From: a virus
IMG/VR virus record: IMGVR_UViG_3300028388_002289
Span: 1-35,648 of that record
Length of the DNA: 35,648 nucleotides
Strand: one strand, 5' to 3'
The position numbers were made by a program, and so were the translations under genes. The number at the start of each line of letters is the position of its first letter. Position 1 is the first letter of the stretch. The notes under the pieces were generated by a model, which had not been told where the DNA came from, ran no database searches, and saw only the letters and a program-made list of their open reading frames with translations. Positions 9,322 to 16,510 of this stretch are shown one piece after another.

Positions 9322-10082
9322 TAAGCAGTTCTCTTCCAAAAGTACACGACGATATAAGGTTGGACAACTGATTGAGTAGCCGATAATTGGCTGTCTGCTG
9401 TACCAGATACATTGTGTCCATATACCTGTGTGGCGTCTGTTTCGTCGTGGTAACTTACACCGCTTGTCTCATTATCGGTAAATCTGTCCGTTGTTTGTGC
9501 TGTTACAGTATGGGTGTGAGATAGATCGACCGTTTTTGCCCCGCCAGTTTCCTCAGCGGCGTCAAAATCTGCATCTCCTGAATCATACCCTACCAACACC
9601 CGGCCAGCACCAAATGCCGTCCATGTTCCCACGCCCAACTCTGTCCCTGGGTTTGTCCCCGTGATGTTGGTATAAATGCACCCTACTGGATATACATGCC
9701 CCATAATGTTTGCCACCGCCGCTAAATTATCCACCGCATAAACTCCACCTAATGCAGCGGCGTTTGACTTCCCTCCGCTGGTCAGCTGTATATCGTTGTC
9801 ATCCTCGTCCGTAAAAGTCAACTCAGCTTTCCCACCAGCCGTCTGCGCGCCTAAAATAGGCACTCCCTCAGCCCCCGTTCCTATATCTGCCGCCTCCTGT
9901 AGCGTAACCTGCTTATGCTGTCCTACATCAGACGCCTGGCCGGATGACGGGAAATCGTGGTCAACATCTATGACTTCCCGTATCTGTGTCTTAAGTTCTC
10001 TTATCCGATCATCACCTGCCGATGCGTTATCGCTGCCAGCGGGCGTCGTCTCATCCCATGAGGTCGTCGGAACATCTGCCAT
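9321..10082 (-). CDS. Tail collar / short tail fibre protein
   Basis: The product is 253 aa. The C-terminal half carries a signature of phage tail-collar and receptor-binding proteins: YPVGCIYTNITGTNPGTELG, then WTAFGAGRVLVGYD, the metal-site-like SHTHTVTA, and a terminal QPYIVVYFWKRTA. The N-terminus (MADVPTTSWDETTPAG) is the usual polar attachment region with a helix covering IRELKTQIREVID. A good SD (AAGGAG) precedes the ATG. In the family, this domain forms the distal fibre tip that contacts the receptor. Confidence 0.75.
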   Translation of the reverse strand: MADVPTTSWDETTPAGSDNASAGDDRIRELKTQIREVIDVDHDFPSSGQASDVGQHKQVTLQEAADIGTGAEGVPILGAQTAGGKAELTFTDEDDNDIQLTSGGKSNAAALGGVYAVDNLAAVANIMGHVYPVGCIYTNITGTNPGTELGVGTWTAFGAGRVLVGYDSGDADFDAAEETGGAKTVDLSHTHTVTAQTTDRFTDNETSGVSYHDETDATQVYGHNVSGTADSQLSATQSVVQPYIVVYFWKRTA

Positions 10083-10092
10083 GATTCACTCC

Positions 10093-10749
10093 TTATATTC
10101 CCGAATATTGAATATTATGCACTGCGTTTGAATTTAACTCATCATTCGCCGCTATCTTGGCGATCCCCTGCTCGTATAGCCTCTCCTGTATGTCTGCCTC
10201 GTTATACATCTCTAAATCCCGGTATATCCTCATTAACGTCCCGGCCTTAACAACTTCCCGGTAATTTGCCGTGAACGGCACAGGATCAGTTCCAGCCGCA
10301 ACGGTGGGAGCGGACTCTTGCGTATAATTGATGTAAAATTCGTAGTATGTCTGGTCTATACACGGACCAACGAATATCTCGCCGCCATATAAACAGAAAT
10401 GCTGAGGAACGCCCGTGTCCCTCTCGCCTATATCAAGAGTCCTGTCGGGATAAAGTCTATCGTAGGTTTCAATGGAGAGTTTTTTTAACGGCGGGTATTT
10501 TTGCTGGTTGGTGGCATCTATTATCGTGACTTCCCCGATCAGATGCCCGAAGTCGGTGGGTAAGGTCAAAGCATACTGCCCGACAGTCGTACATCCAGTT
10601 AAAGCCGACGACCGGGTTTTATAATCTTCCGGGTAAAACCTTAACCGCATGTCCATGACACAATCAGTTATACTTTCGTACAACTCCGTGTCTTTATCGG
10701 TGCGCTTAAACGTGCGTTTTATATATGCTAGGAATGACGCTCCATCCAT
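10093..10749 (-). CDS. Head-tail adaptor (connector) protein
   Basis: The product is 218 aa. The order is an N-terminal helix (MDGASFLAYIKRTFKRTDKD), a central beta region, and a C-terminal helical pair ending near NADELNSN-type sequence. This matches the phage adaptor proteins that sit under the portal in short-tailed phages, including the ALTLPTDFGHLIGEV segment and the RIYRDLEMYNEADIQ helix. It is separated from its upstream operon partner at 11437 by the plus-strand homing endonuclease gene, which interrupts an otherwise contiguous late operon. Confidence 0.6.
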   Translation of the reverse strand: MDGASFLAYIKRTFKRTDKDTELYESITDCVMDMRLRFYPEDYKTRSSALTGCTTVGQYALTLPTDFGHLIGEVTIIDATNQQKYPPLKKLSIETYDRLYPDRTLDIGERDTGVPQHFCLYGGEIFVGPCIDQTYYEFYINYTQESAPTVAAGTDPVPFTANYREVVKAGTLMRIYRDLEMYNEADIQERLYEQGIAKIAANDELNSNAVHNIQYSGI

Positions 10750-10758
10750 AATATTTCC

Positions 10759-10787
10759 TTTACTTTCTAATGTTTACTTGATATAAT
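10759..10787 (+). promoter_or_regulatory. Promoter for the HNH endonuclease gene
   Basis: A sigma70-type promoter reads rightward: TTTACT at 10759-10764, a 17-bp spacer, and TATAAT at 10782-10787 with a TGA just upstream (extended -10). The HNH start codon lies 33 bp downstream behind AAAGGAG. It is the only plus-strand promoter with a good match that I found next to a plus-strand gene. Confidence 0.65.
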
Positions 10788-10820
10788 ATAGTTAAACCTG
10801 TCATTAAAGAAAGGAGAAAC

Positions 10821-11411
10821 ATGCATAACTCACCACATACAGAAGAAACAAAGCTTAAAATTTCTCGCAATCGTAAGGGGAAAGGCAAAGGTGTTCCATT
10901 GTCAGAAGAACATCGTCGTAAATTATCTATTTCAAAAATAGGCATGAAATTTTCTCCAGAACATTGTGAAAATATTTCAAAAGGTAAAAAGGCTAATCCT
11001 ACTAAATTTTGGCTCGGTAAAATTCGTCACAACATGAGGAAACCAGGCTCACGTCGCCGCCATTCAAGTGGATATGTATTAGTTAAAACTTACAATCACC
11101 CTTTCAAAAGTTTCCATAACGAAGTGTTAGAACACCGACTTGTTATGGAAAAATATCTTGGTCGCTATTTGTCATCAAATGAGGTTGTCCATCACATAAA
11201 TGAAATAAAAGATGACAATAGGATCGAAAATTTAGAATTACATACAAAGAACACACACAGAAAACATCATGCTGATGTTAAAGAAAAAAGCTTTTGTTTT
11301 TTCCCAGGTTGCCATTCAAAGCACGAAGGCTGTGGATATTGCAACAAACACTACATTGGGATGAAAAGGAACTATAAGAAATACAGATGGTATTTTGATA
11401 ACCTGACATAA
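10821..11411 (+). CDS. HNH homing endonuclease with NUMOD3 repeats
   Basis: The product is 196 aa. The first 60 residues hold NUMOD3-type DNA-binding repeats ([40 protein letters not shown]). A central HNH nuclease core follows: [13 protein letters not shown], then the catalytic-type [19 protein letters not shown]. The C-terminus has a Cys/His cluster ([19 protein letters not shown]) that probably binds zinc. It is a free-standing mobile endonuclease: it lies on the opposite strand, has its own promoter and SD, is more AT-rich than its neighbours, and inserts between two structural genes. No intron boundaries were evident. Confidence 0.9.
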   Translation: MHNSPHTEETKLKISRNRKGKGKGVPLSEEHRRKLSISKIGMKFSPEHCENISKGKKANPTKFWLGKIRHNMRKPGSRRRHSSGYVLVKTYNHPFKSFHNEVLEHRLVMEKYLGRYLSSNEVVHHINEIKDDNRIENLELHTKNTHRKHHADVKEKSFCFFPGCHSKHEGCGYCNKHYIGMKRNYKKYRWYFDNLT

Positions 11412-11436
11412 TCGCTCCTGTCATAACTCTCCTTTA

Positions 11437-11958
11437 TTAAGCGTCAGCGTCGAGCTTCGCGTTTAATGCGTTAAAGTTCGTGACAACATTACTCAGGAAG
11501 TCATAGAGCGCGCCCTGCTGCATCCCACGATTGTCAATAGCAAGATTCTGGTTAGCCGCAATAGTGAAATTCGTCCCGGCATTAATAACGTCAGTCAATG
11601 CCAACGTGGTGTTATAATCTGCATCGGCCACCCCTCCGTCATTATCGAGCTTCGTCAACGCCCCGGCGAAGTTTGTCAAAAACTCTTGCAGAAACGTCAC
11701 CAACTTGTCTTGATCTAGCCCTTTTGACCCAACAACGGTGTTATTTAGGTCAACTGCCCATAACGAGTTATAATTTGTGTCCGTAACCCCACCGTCTGCG
11801 TCGAGCTTGGTTAATACAGCGTTGAAATTGGTCTCCATCTCGGTTAGGGTCGCAACCAAATCTTTCTGGTGCATGCCCTTAGCACTTAACCCATGCCCCT
11901 GGGAAGCCAGAGCTGTCATGTTCCATAATGATGCGTAATTGGTATCAGTTACAGCCAT
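11437..11958 (-). CDS. Virion-operon protein with three internal repeats
   Basis: The 173-aa product consists of three related units. Each starts near V-T/A-D-x-(N/D)-Y and ends with a helix and LTKLDADGG-like sequence; the units begin at about residues 3, 58 and 110, and the third has a longer insert before the helix. The copies are clearly diverged, so the duplication is old. It sits between the glycosyltransferase genes and the head-tail adaptor, 2 bp from the former. Role unknown; a head decoration or fibre component is possible. Confidence 0.7.
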   Translation of the reverse strand: MAVTDTNYASLWNMTALASQGHGLSAKGMHQKDLVATLTEMETNFNAVLTKLDADGGVTDTNYNSLWAVDLNNTVVGSKGLDQDKLVTFLQEFLTNFAGALTKLDNDGGVADADYNTTLALTDVINAGTNFTIAANQNLAIDNRGMQQGALYDFLSNVVTNFNALNAKLDADA

Positions 11959-11959
11959 G

Positions 11960-12745
11960 TCATTTCTCCTTTAAAATATTCATTATCCTGTTGAACTTAT
12001 TTAACCTTAATGGCTTGTCTCTTTGAGCCAGCTTGCTCAATTCCATAATCTCATTGCCTATATCCACCTGCGGGATTCCATTAACATCCCGCTTTAATGT
12101 CTTGTTATTCATAAACAAATCAAACATCCGGCGCTTTGATTCATCAGTCTCTTTGACGTGCTCATGCTCTATAATGATATTTCTTATCGGGATCACCCTC
12201 TCACACCTCGAATAAACGTCGTATGTGATCTTGTCTGCCGGGTAAACTGGTATTTTAGGATGAAGCAACCACCCCAACCCGCAAACAGATTTTCTTGATA
12301 TAAACGGAAAACACGGGAACGGATGGCGATATTTCATCCGGGCCGTATCTAAAACATCAAGCATAAATATCTTGCATCCATACTGATCTAACATAAAAAC
12401 TTTACATCCGTACTGCCTAACAGTTGTCAGTATCTTGGCGTCCCAATTCGGCGTTTTCATCCATGTGTCATCATTAAAGCCCACAATAATGTTTCCGACC
12501 GTCCTGTCTGCCAGCCAATTATAATAATCGTTCGTGAAATCCTCCGTTATGGGCCGTTCAAAAAATCTTGTGCTGAATGTATATCCCCTCTGTTCTACAA
12601 CATCACATATGTCCGTTTTCCCCTCATCTATCGCAAACAAAAACTCAATCTTTTTCTTATACTTTGTTGTTCTTTCAAACGAATCGAGCATCTTTATAAT
12701 CGGCTCTTTTATCCCTCTGGTAGGCATGCAAAATGAAAAGTTCAT
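11960..12745 (-). CDS. Glycosyltransferase-like protein (GT-A family)
   Basis: The ATG at 12745 has GAGG 8 nt upstream and gives a 261-aa product beginning MNFSFCMPTRG, the strand start of GT-A (GT2-like) enzymes. The in-frame extension to 12904 only reads through the preceding gene and is rejected. A VGFNDDTWMKTP segment supplies the DxD-like metal/nucleotide-sugar site. Residues near 115-135 contain a tandem duplication (QYGCKVFMLD followed by QYGCKIFMLD). It is the last of three sugar-modification genes in the capsid-tail operon, so it probably modifies a virion component or a host glycan. Confidence 0.65.
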   Translation of the reverse strand: MNFSFCMPTRGIKEPIIKMLDSFERTTKYKKKIEFLFAIDEGKTDICDVVEQRGYTFSTRFFERPITEDFTNDYYNWLADRTVGNIIVGFNDDTWMKTPNWDAKILTTVRQYGCKVFMLDQYGCKIFMLDVLDTARMKYRHPFPCFPFISRKSVCGLGWLLHPKIPVYPADKITYDVYSRCERVIPIRNIIIEHEHVKETDESKRRMFDLFMNNKTLKRDVNGIPQVDIGNEIMELSKLAQRDKPLRLNKFNRIMNILKEK

Positions 12746-12747
12746 TA

Positions 12748-13353
12748 TCAGTACCTCACCGCCAGCTCTATATGCCCGACCTTTACCTTTGAATCGAAAC
12801 AAACTCTTTCCCCGATCTCTTTGACCGCCCGGCAGAACGTCACATCTTCCGTGCAGTTTTCCTTTGAATCCAGGATGAACAAATCCTCTCCGTACTTCTT
12901 CCAAAGAACCTTTAAAAGATTGGGCCGCATTACCAAAAACCCGAACCCGACCACCTGGCAGTCAATGACGCTTCCATCCAGCTCGCCCTCTTTGAAATGC
13001 CGGAACCCGTTATCATCGGTTATCCCATGTGCCGTCTCAGTGCTTCCATGCAACTTGTACGTCCCCGACAGCATCGGAAGATTCTCTTCTTCCATGCGCT
13101 TAATGAGAGCGTAAAAATCTTTTTTCTTATAAATATGGTCGCTATCAAGCCATAAAACATAATCAAACTTGTCTTTTAGTTCAACAGCGTAACTTGTCAG
13201 GGCCTTTCTTGCCTTTGCCGCGTTAAACCCGTTGCTGAAAACAAACTTGCACCTGTGCCCGTCCTCAACCAACTGTTGATGGAAGTCAATCAATGAAATA
13301 ACGCAACTTGCGTCCATTGCCTTATAAATAGGCATCAGCACCATAATGCTCAT
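12748..13353 (-). CDS. GT-A glycosyltransferase
   Basis: The product is 201 aa, beginning MSIMVLMPIYKAMD. It has the family order of an N-terminal nucleotide-binding strand, the DxD motif in YVLWLDSDHIY (about residue 70), an acceptor-region CQVVGFGFLVMRPNLL, and ENCTEDVTFCRAVKE, which looks like the catalytic-acid region, followed by a GHIE histidine near the end. Similar compact GT-A proteins occur in phage structural clusters. It overlaps the upstream methyltransferase gene by 4 bp and is followed 2 bp later by a second glycosyltransferase. The sugar donor cannot be predicted. Confidence 0.75.
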   Translation of the reverse strand: MSIMVLMPIYKAMDASCVISLIDFHQQLVEDGHRCKFVFSNGFNAAKARKALTSYAVELKDKFDYVLWLDSDHIYKKKDFYALIKRMEEENLPMLSGTYKLHGSTETAHGITDDNGFRHFKEGELDGSVIDCQVVGFGFLVMRPNLLKVLWKKYGEDLFILDSKENCTEDVTFCRAVKEIGERVCFDSKVKVGHIELAVRY

Positions 13354-13853
13354 TTTCTGTTCTCCAATATGAAGAAAAACTTATGCTCCGTTTCATGAGC
13401 ATATATTTTCTTAAAGTTAGCTTTATAGATGTTTCGGAAATCCGACATATTCGTATTCCCGACCTGTTCATATTCTTTCTGGTTTAAATAAACTAATGTT
13501 TCGTTCTGGATAACCCTTTTGTGTGAAGGATCGCCCCATGTCCATATACCTCTTGGAACAGAAGCAAAAAACATTCCTCCAGGCTTTAATATCCGGGCGT
13601 ACTCTGTGAACTCTTTAAAAAAGAACTCGTAATCCCCCTGATAAGCCAGGTGTTCAAGCACTTCATAAGCGTGGATCTCGTCAAACTCGTTTGTGTTGAA
13701 TGGTAAGGGATGCTTGGTTAAATCCCACACCACGTCCGGCTTATGATCAGCGTTGCTGTCTAGCCTCACCACGTTCTCAAACTCTTTTCGGTTGTCAAAG
13801 ATCAAGTCTTTCTGTGTCCGGCTTCCACAGCCGATTAACAACTCTTTTCGCAT
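13350..13853 (-). CDS. SAM-dependent methyltransferase (class I)
   Basis: The product is 167 aa with the usual methyltransferase-11-like order: LLIGCGSRTQ (motif I), VRLDSNADHKPDVVWDL, DEIHAYEVLEHLAYQ (the acidic/Glu-His segment), and RILKPGGMFFASVPRG. It lacks an added C-terminal domain and is short for the family but complete. It begins a three-gene group with two glycosyltransferases, a pattern known from glycan-modifying clusters. Methylation of a sugar or glycosylated virion protein is plausible but unproven. Confidence 0.75.
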   Translation of the reverse strand: MRKELLIGCGSRTQKDLIFDNRKEFENVVRLDSNADHKPDVVWDLTKHPLPFNTNEFDEIHAYEVLEHLAYQGDYEFFFKEFTEYARILKPGGMFFASVPRGIWTWGDPSHKRVIQNETLVYLNQKEYEQVGNTNMSDFRNIYKANFKKIYAHETEHKFFFILENRK

Positions 13854-13879
13854 AAACGAACCTTTCTTGCCATTTAAGC

Positions 13880-13901
13880 GGGGGCAGCCGAAGCCACCCC
13901 C
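13880..13901 (-). terminator. GC-rich cUUCGg hairpin after capsid genes
   Basis: On the minus strand a 9-bp stem (GGGGGTGGC pairing with GCTGCCCCC, two G-U pairs) closes a TTCG loop. It stands between the gene at 13916 and the methyltransferase gene at 13853. There is no T-run behind it, so it is more likely an mRNA-stabilising 3' hairpin or a weak terminator that lowers expression of the glycosylation genes relative to capsid. Confidence 0.55.
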
Positions 13902-13915
13902 ACCCGGAGGAAAGA

Positions 13916-14206
13916 CTAATATTCGCCGATTACCGTAAGGTAAAAGTCGATTGCGGTCTGCGTGTTAAGAGTCCCCTGCGGGGTGTACTCGTTAACCGTG
14001 ACCACATTGCCGGTAATACCCGCTACAGCCACTAAAGCGGCGTCTGCTGTCGGTGCTTCGGCTAAAGTGACCTGAGCACCACGAATAGTGGTCAGCCCGG
14101 TCACAGCAACCGTCCCGGTCTGAGTCCCGGCATCCACAAGAACCGTCATGGTCTTGTATTTGCCAGCAAACTCAGTCGCGTATTGAGTTCCTGCTGTATG
14201 TCCCAT
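13916..14206 (-). CDS. Possible head decoration / small capsid-associated protein
   Basis: The 96-aa product is beta-rich and hydrophobic-polar alternating (AGTQTGTVAVTGLTTIRGAQ, then GITGNVVTVNEYTPQG), without charge clusters, signal peptide or helices. It lies directly downstream of the major capsid gene, the usual place for decoration or head-stabilising proteins. A hairpin follows the stop. The assignment is positional. Confidence 0.6.
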   Translation of the reverse strand: MGHTAGTQYATEFAGKYKTMTVLVDAGTQTGTVAVTGLTTIRGAQVTLAEAPTADAALVAVAGITGNVVTVNEYTPQGTLNTQTAIDFYLTVIGEY

Positions 14207-14258
14207 GTTATATCTCCTATTTAATGAGGGACGTTGCCATCCCTCAAATTAATCTACG

Positions 14259-15377
14259 TTACACCAGCGAAGTCGCCGCGGTATCCACAGCCACAACACC
14301 GTAGTCCTTTGAGTTAAAAGTCAACTTCTGAATCCCGCCAATTACACGAGTAGCAAAACCCGTCTGATTGTCGTAATCAAAAGTTTTCTCAACCCATCCT
14401 TTACCGAACTTCGACTTTGCGAATACACCCGCTTGACGGCCAACTAACAACGCACGGAAACAGTCCGCGCTGATGTCAGTACCTCCCGCAGTGGCCGCAA
14501 AGTTGTGTCCAACAGCTGAGATGTCCAAGAAAGGCACGTACTCATGTTCATGTACAACCACCCCGTCCCAAACACCTAATGCACCCGTGAAGATCGGGTT
14601 CTTCTCACCGCGAACAGCCGCTTCCCTTTGCGCCTGGGCGTAGGTGGCGTTGTTCTTTAAGTCATACGCCTGCCACGGATGCACAAACATGACGTAGAAG
14701 TTCTTGCCGTCAATCTTCAACGGCTGGATCTTCGGAGACGCCAAAGAAGCCTTTACCCTGGCCCGTGAGATTAACTCAGGTGTAATCAGGTCCGTTGTCG
14801 CCAACGAATCCGCACCGTTTGTATAATCCGCACAGAGATACCGATCGCCATAGCCGGCCCCAGTATCTGCCGTAGGTACCTGATCGCCCGTATTTGACCA
14901 GTTGTAATCAGCAGAAATGGTCGTTCCATTTACGTCAGTTAAAGAAGCATGACCCACCCCGCCGAGTTTAAGAAAGATTTGCCTCTCGATGAACTCCTGT
15001 AAACGCATGGACAACTTGGCTTTCGCGTCTTGCCTCATGTCGTACGCATTCTTTTGCTCATCCAAAAGACCCGTTAACCTAACAGCGAACCTGGCCTGGT
15101 CAATCGCCACGGCATCTGAATAGGCACTGATGGCCTCTTCGTTACCTTCCAGCTCACTATCACCTGTGACTGCCGCGCCGGTCAATTTGGCCGTTAACCC
15201 TACGGTAATCTGGTCGCCTCGCATCTTGGCGAGGTCATTCTTTACTTCAATGATGTTATTAGACCCCTCTCCCATCATCCCGTTATTGGTGAAGTAGAGA
15301 TTGTCCATAACATCTTTATACAACTCTTTTGCCCATATCTCCGGGCGCAGATTGTCAATGGACTGTGTGTTTGACAT
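14259..15377 (-). CDS. Major capsid protein, N4 gp56-like
   Basis: With the start at 15377 (AAAGGAG nearby) the product is 372 aa, beginning MSNTQSIDNLRPEIW. Its composition and layout match the N4 gp56 capsid family: RPEIWAKELYKDVMDNLYF, then DITVGL-type sequence (RGDQITVGLTAKLTG), FYVMFVHPWQAYDLK, and REAAVRGEKNPIFTGALG. Length fits the family. It follows the scaffold gene but with a strong terminator hairpin in its 5' leader, which is unusual for the most abundant virion protein and suggests terminator read-through control. Confidence 0.88.
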   Translation of the reverse strand: MSNTQSIDNLRPEIWAKELYKDVMDNLYFTNNGMMGEGSNNIIEVKNDLAKMRGDQITVGLTAKLTGAAVTGDSELEGNEEAISAYSDAVAIDQARFAVRLTGLLDEQKNAYDMRQDAKAKLSMRLQEFIERQIFLKLGGVGHASLTDVNGTTISADYNWSNTGDQVPTADTGAGYGDRYLCADYTNGADSLATTDLITPELISRARVKASLASPKIQPLKIDGKNFYVMFVHPWQAYDLKNNATYAQAQREAAVRGEKNPIFTGALGVWDGVVVHEHEYVPFLDISAVGHNFAATAGGTDISADCFRALLVGRQAGVFAKSKFGKGWVEKTFDYDNQTGFATRVIGGIQKLTFNSKDYGVVAVDTAATSLV

Positions 15378-15399
15378 TTGTATTTCTCCTTTTATGCGC

Positions 15400-15459
15400 A
15401 AAAAAAGAGCATCCCCTAACTACACTTCGCTCTTCAGCGATTAAGGAAATGCTCTTTTT
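15400..15459 (-). terminator. Intrinsic terminator in the capsid gene leader
   Basis: An 11-bp outer stem (AAAAAGAGCAT pairing with ATGCTCTTTTT) encloses a second short stem (TTAAGGA with CCCCTAA, imperfect) and an inner CGCT-CTTC-AGCG hairpin. On the minus strand it ends in a run of seven T, so it is a strong intrinsic terminator for leftward transcription. It also has T/A runs for the other direction. It lies between scaffold and capsid genes, about 23 bp before the capsid start. Confidence 0.8.
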
Positions 15460-15481
15460 AAGTATTTTAGTTACTTAAAAT

Positions 15482-16510
15482 TTACTTGCTTACTGCTTTC
15501 ATCAACCGTTCCCGGACATTATCCGGCAGGCTGTTCCACTGCTTTTGACTCATCTGACTTACATCCTCAACGGTCAAATCATCATACCCGATCTCCCTGC
15601 GGCCTGACCCAGTAGTCAATGCCGCCGAAGATTTCTTCTTATTCGCATTTGCCACTATGCGATCGATCTTATCGTTCTGCTGCTCGTCTTTCTTCTCTTT
15701 CGGCTTCTCGCCGAACTTAGGATGCGTCCTCGCAACTTTAACAATCTTTTCCACAAGCTGCTCTTCGTCAACTTCTGGATTTATATATGCCCTCGTTATC
15801 ACATCGGCTAAATCTCGGTCCTTATCAACAACCTCTTTTGCCAATTCTATATACCTGTCAAAATCCTCGTACTTGCTTCTCCCCAACAAATCGGTGTTCT
15901 TTTCTTTCTCGGCTAAATATTTCTTCTGCTTCTCGTCTGGCCCGGCTTTCTTATCTTCCGGCTTGGACTCTTCCTTACGCTCTTGCTCGGCTTTCTTAAA
16001 CGCTATCACCTTCCTGATGTCTGCCGTGGTAATGTTCTCATCCCCGGAATCAATCCTATCTATCAACGCCTCAATATCTGACAACTGTTTCTGGTAACTC
16101 TTTGTCTGTACCGATAAAAACTCTTTCTCTTTCTGCGCCTCATCTAAGGCTTCCTGCGCTTCCTGCCTTAACTGCTTGTTTCTCTTATGCTTGAAATATA
16201 ATGCTTTCGCGTTTGACGTGAAGTTTTTATGAAACTTCTTCTCGTCTTTATTATAAGCCTCTTCCATCTGGTCGAAATCTGCCGGGTCTAAAGGCTTACT
16301 GTCCTCATCCTGTTTCTCTTCTGCGGCGGGTTCTTCTTCTTTCTTTTCTGAAACTTCGGCCTCTTCTGTCTTGTCATCTTCCTTTTCCTCTTTAGGGATT
16401 ATCCCCGCGTCCCGACCGGCTTTGATCTCTTCGAGACTCAACCCCTCTGTACTGATCTCAATTTTCTCTTCTTGCTGAGGCTCTTCAATTATAACTTTCT
16501 CTTCGCTCAT
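15482..16510 (-). CDS. Capsid scaffolding protein
   Basis: The product is 342 aa, very rich in Glu and Lys, with a long acidic N-terminus (residues 1-75) and coiled-coil regions about 100-165 and 180-290. The C-terminus is a compact helix-turn (TVEDVSQMSQKQWNSLPDNV). Between portal and capsid genes this is the scaffold profile of podoviruses and N4-related phages. Its ATG overlaps the portal stop by 4 bp. No protease motif is present. Confidence 0.75.
   Translation of the reverse strand: MSEEKVIIEEPQQEEKIEISTEGLSLEEIKAGRDAGIIPKEEKEDDKTEEAEVSEKKEEEPAAEEKQDEDSKPLDPADFDQMEEAYNKDEKKFHKNFTSNAKALYFKHKRNKQLRQEAQEALDEAQKEKEFLSVQTKSYQKQLSDIEALIDRIDSGDENITTADIRKVIAFKKAEQERKEESKPEDKKAGPDEKQKKYLAEKEKNTDLLGRSKYEDFDRYIELAKEVVDKDRDLADVITRAYINPEVDEEQLVEKIVKVARTHPKFGEKPKEKKDEQQNDKIDRIVANANKKKSSAALTTGSGRREIGYDDLTVEDVSQMSQKQWNSLPDNVRERLMKAVSK

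Noticed and set aside
8735-9379. 214-aa plus-strand frame
   Set aside because: It is antisense to the tail-stabilisation gene and has no domain, SD or promoter.
12746-12904. N-terminal extension of the glycosyltransferase at 11960
   Set aside because: It only reads the preceding glycosyltransferase gene in another frame. The ATG at 12745 has a good SD and a family-like start.
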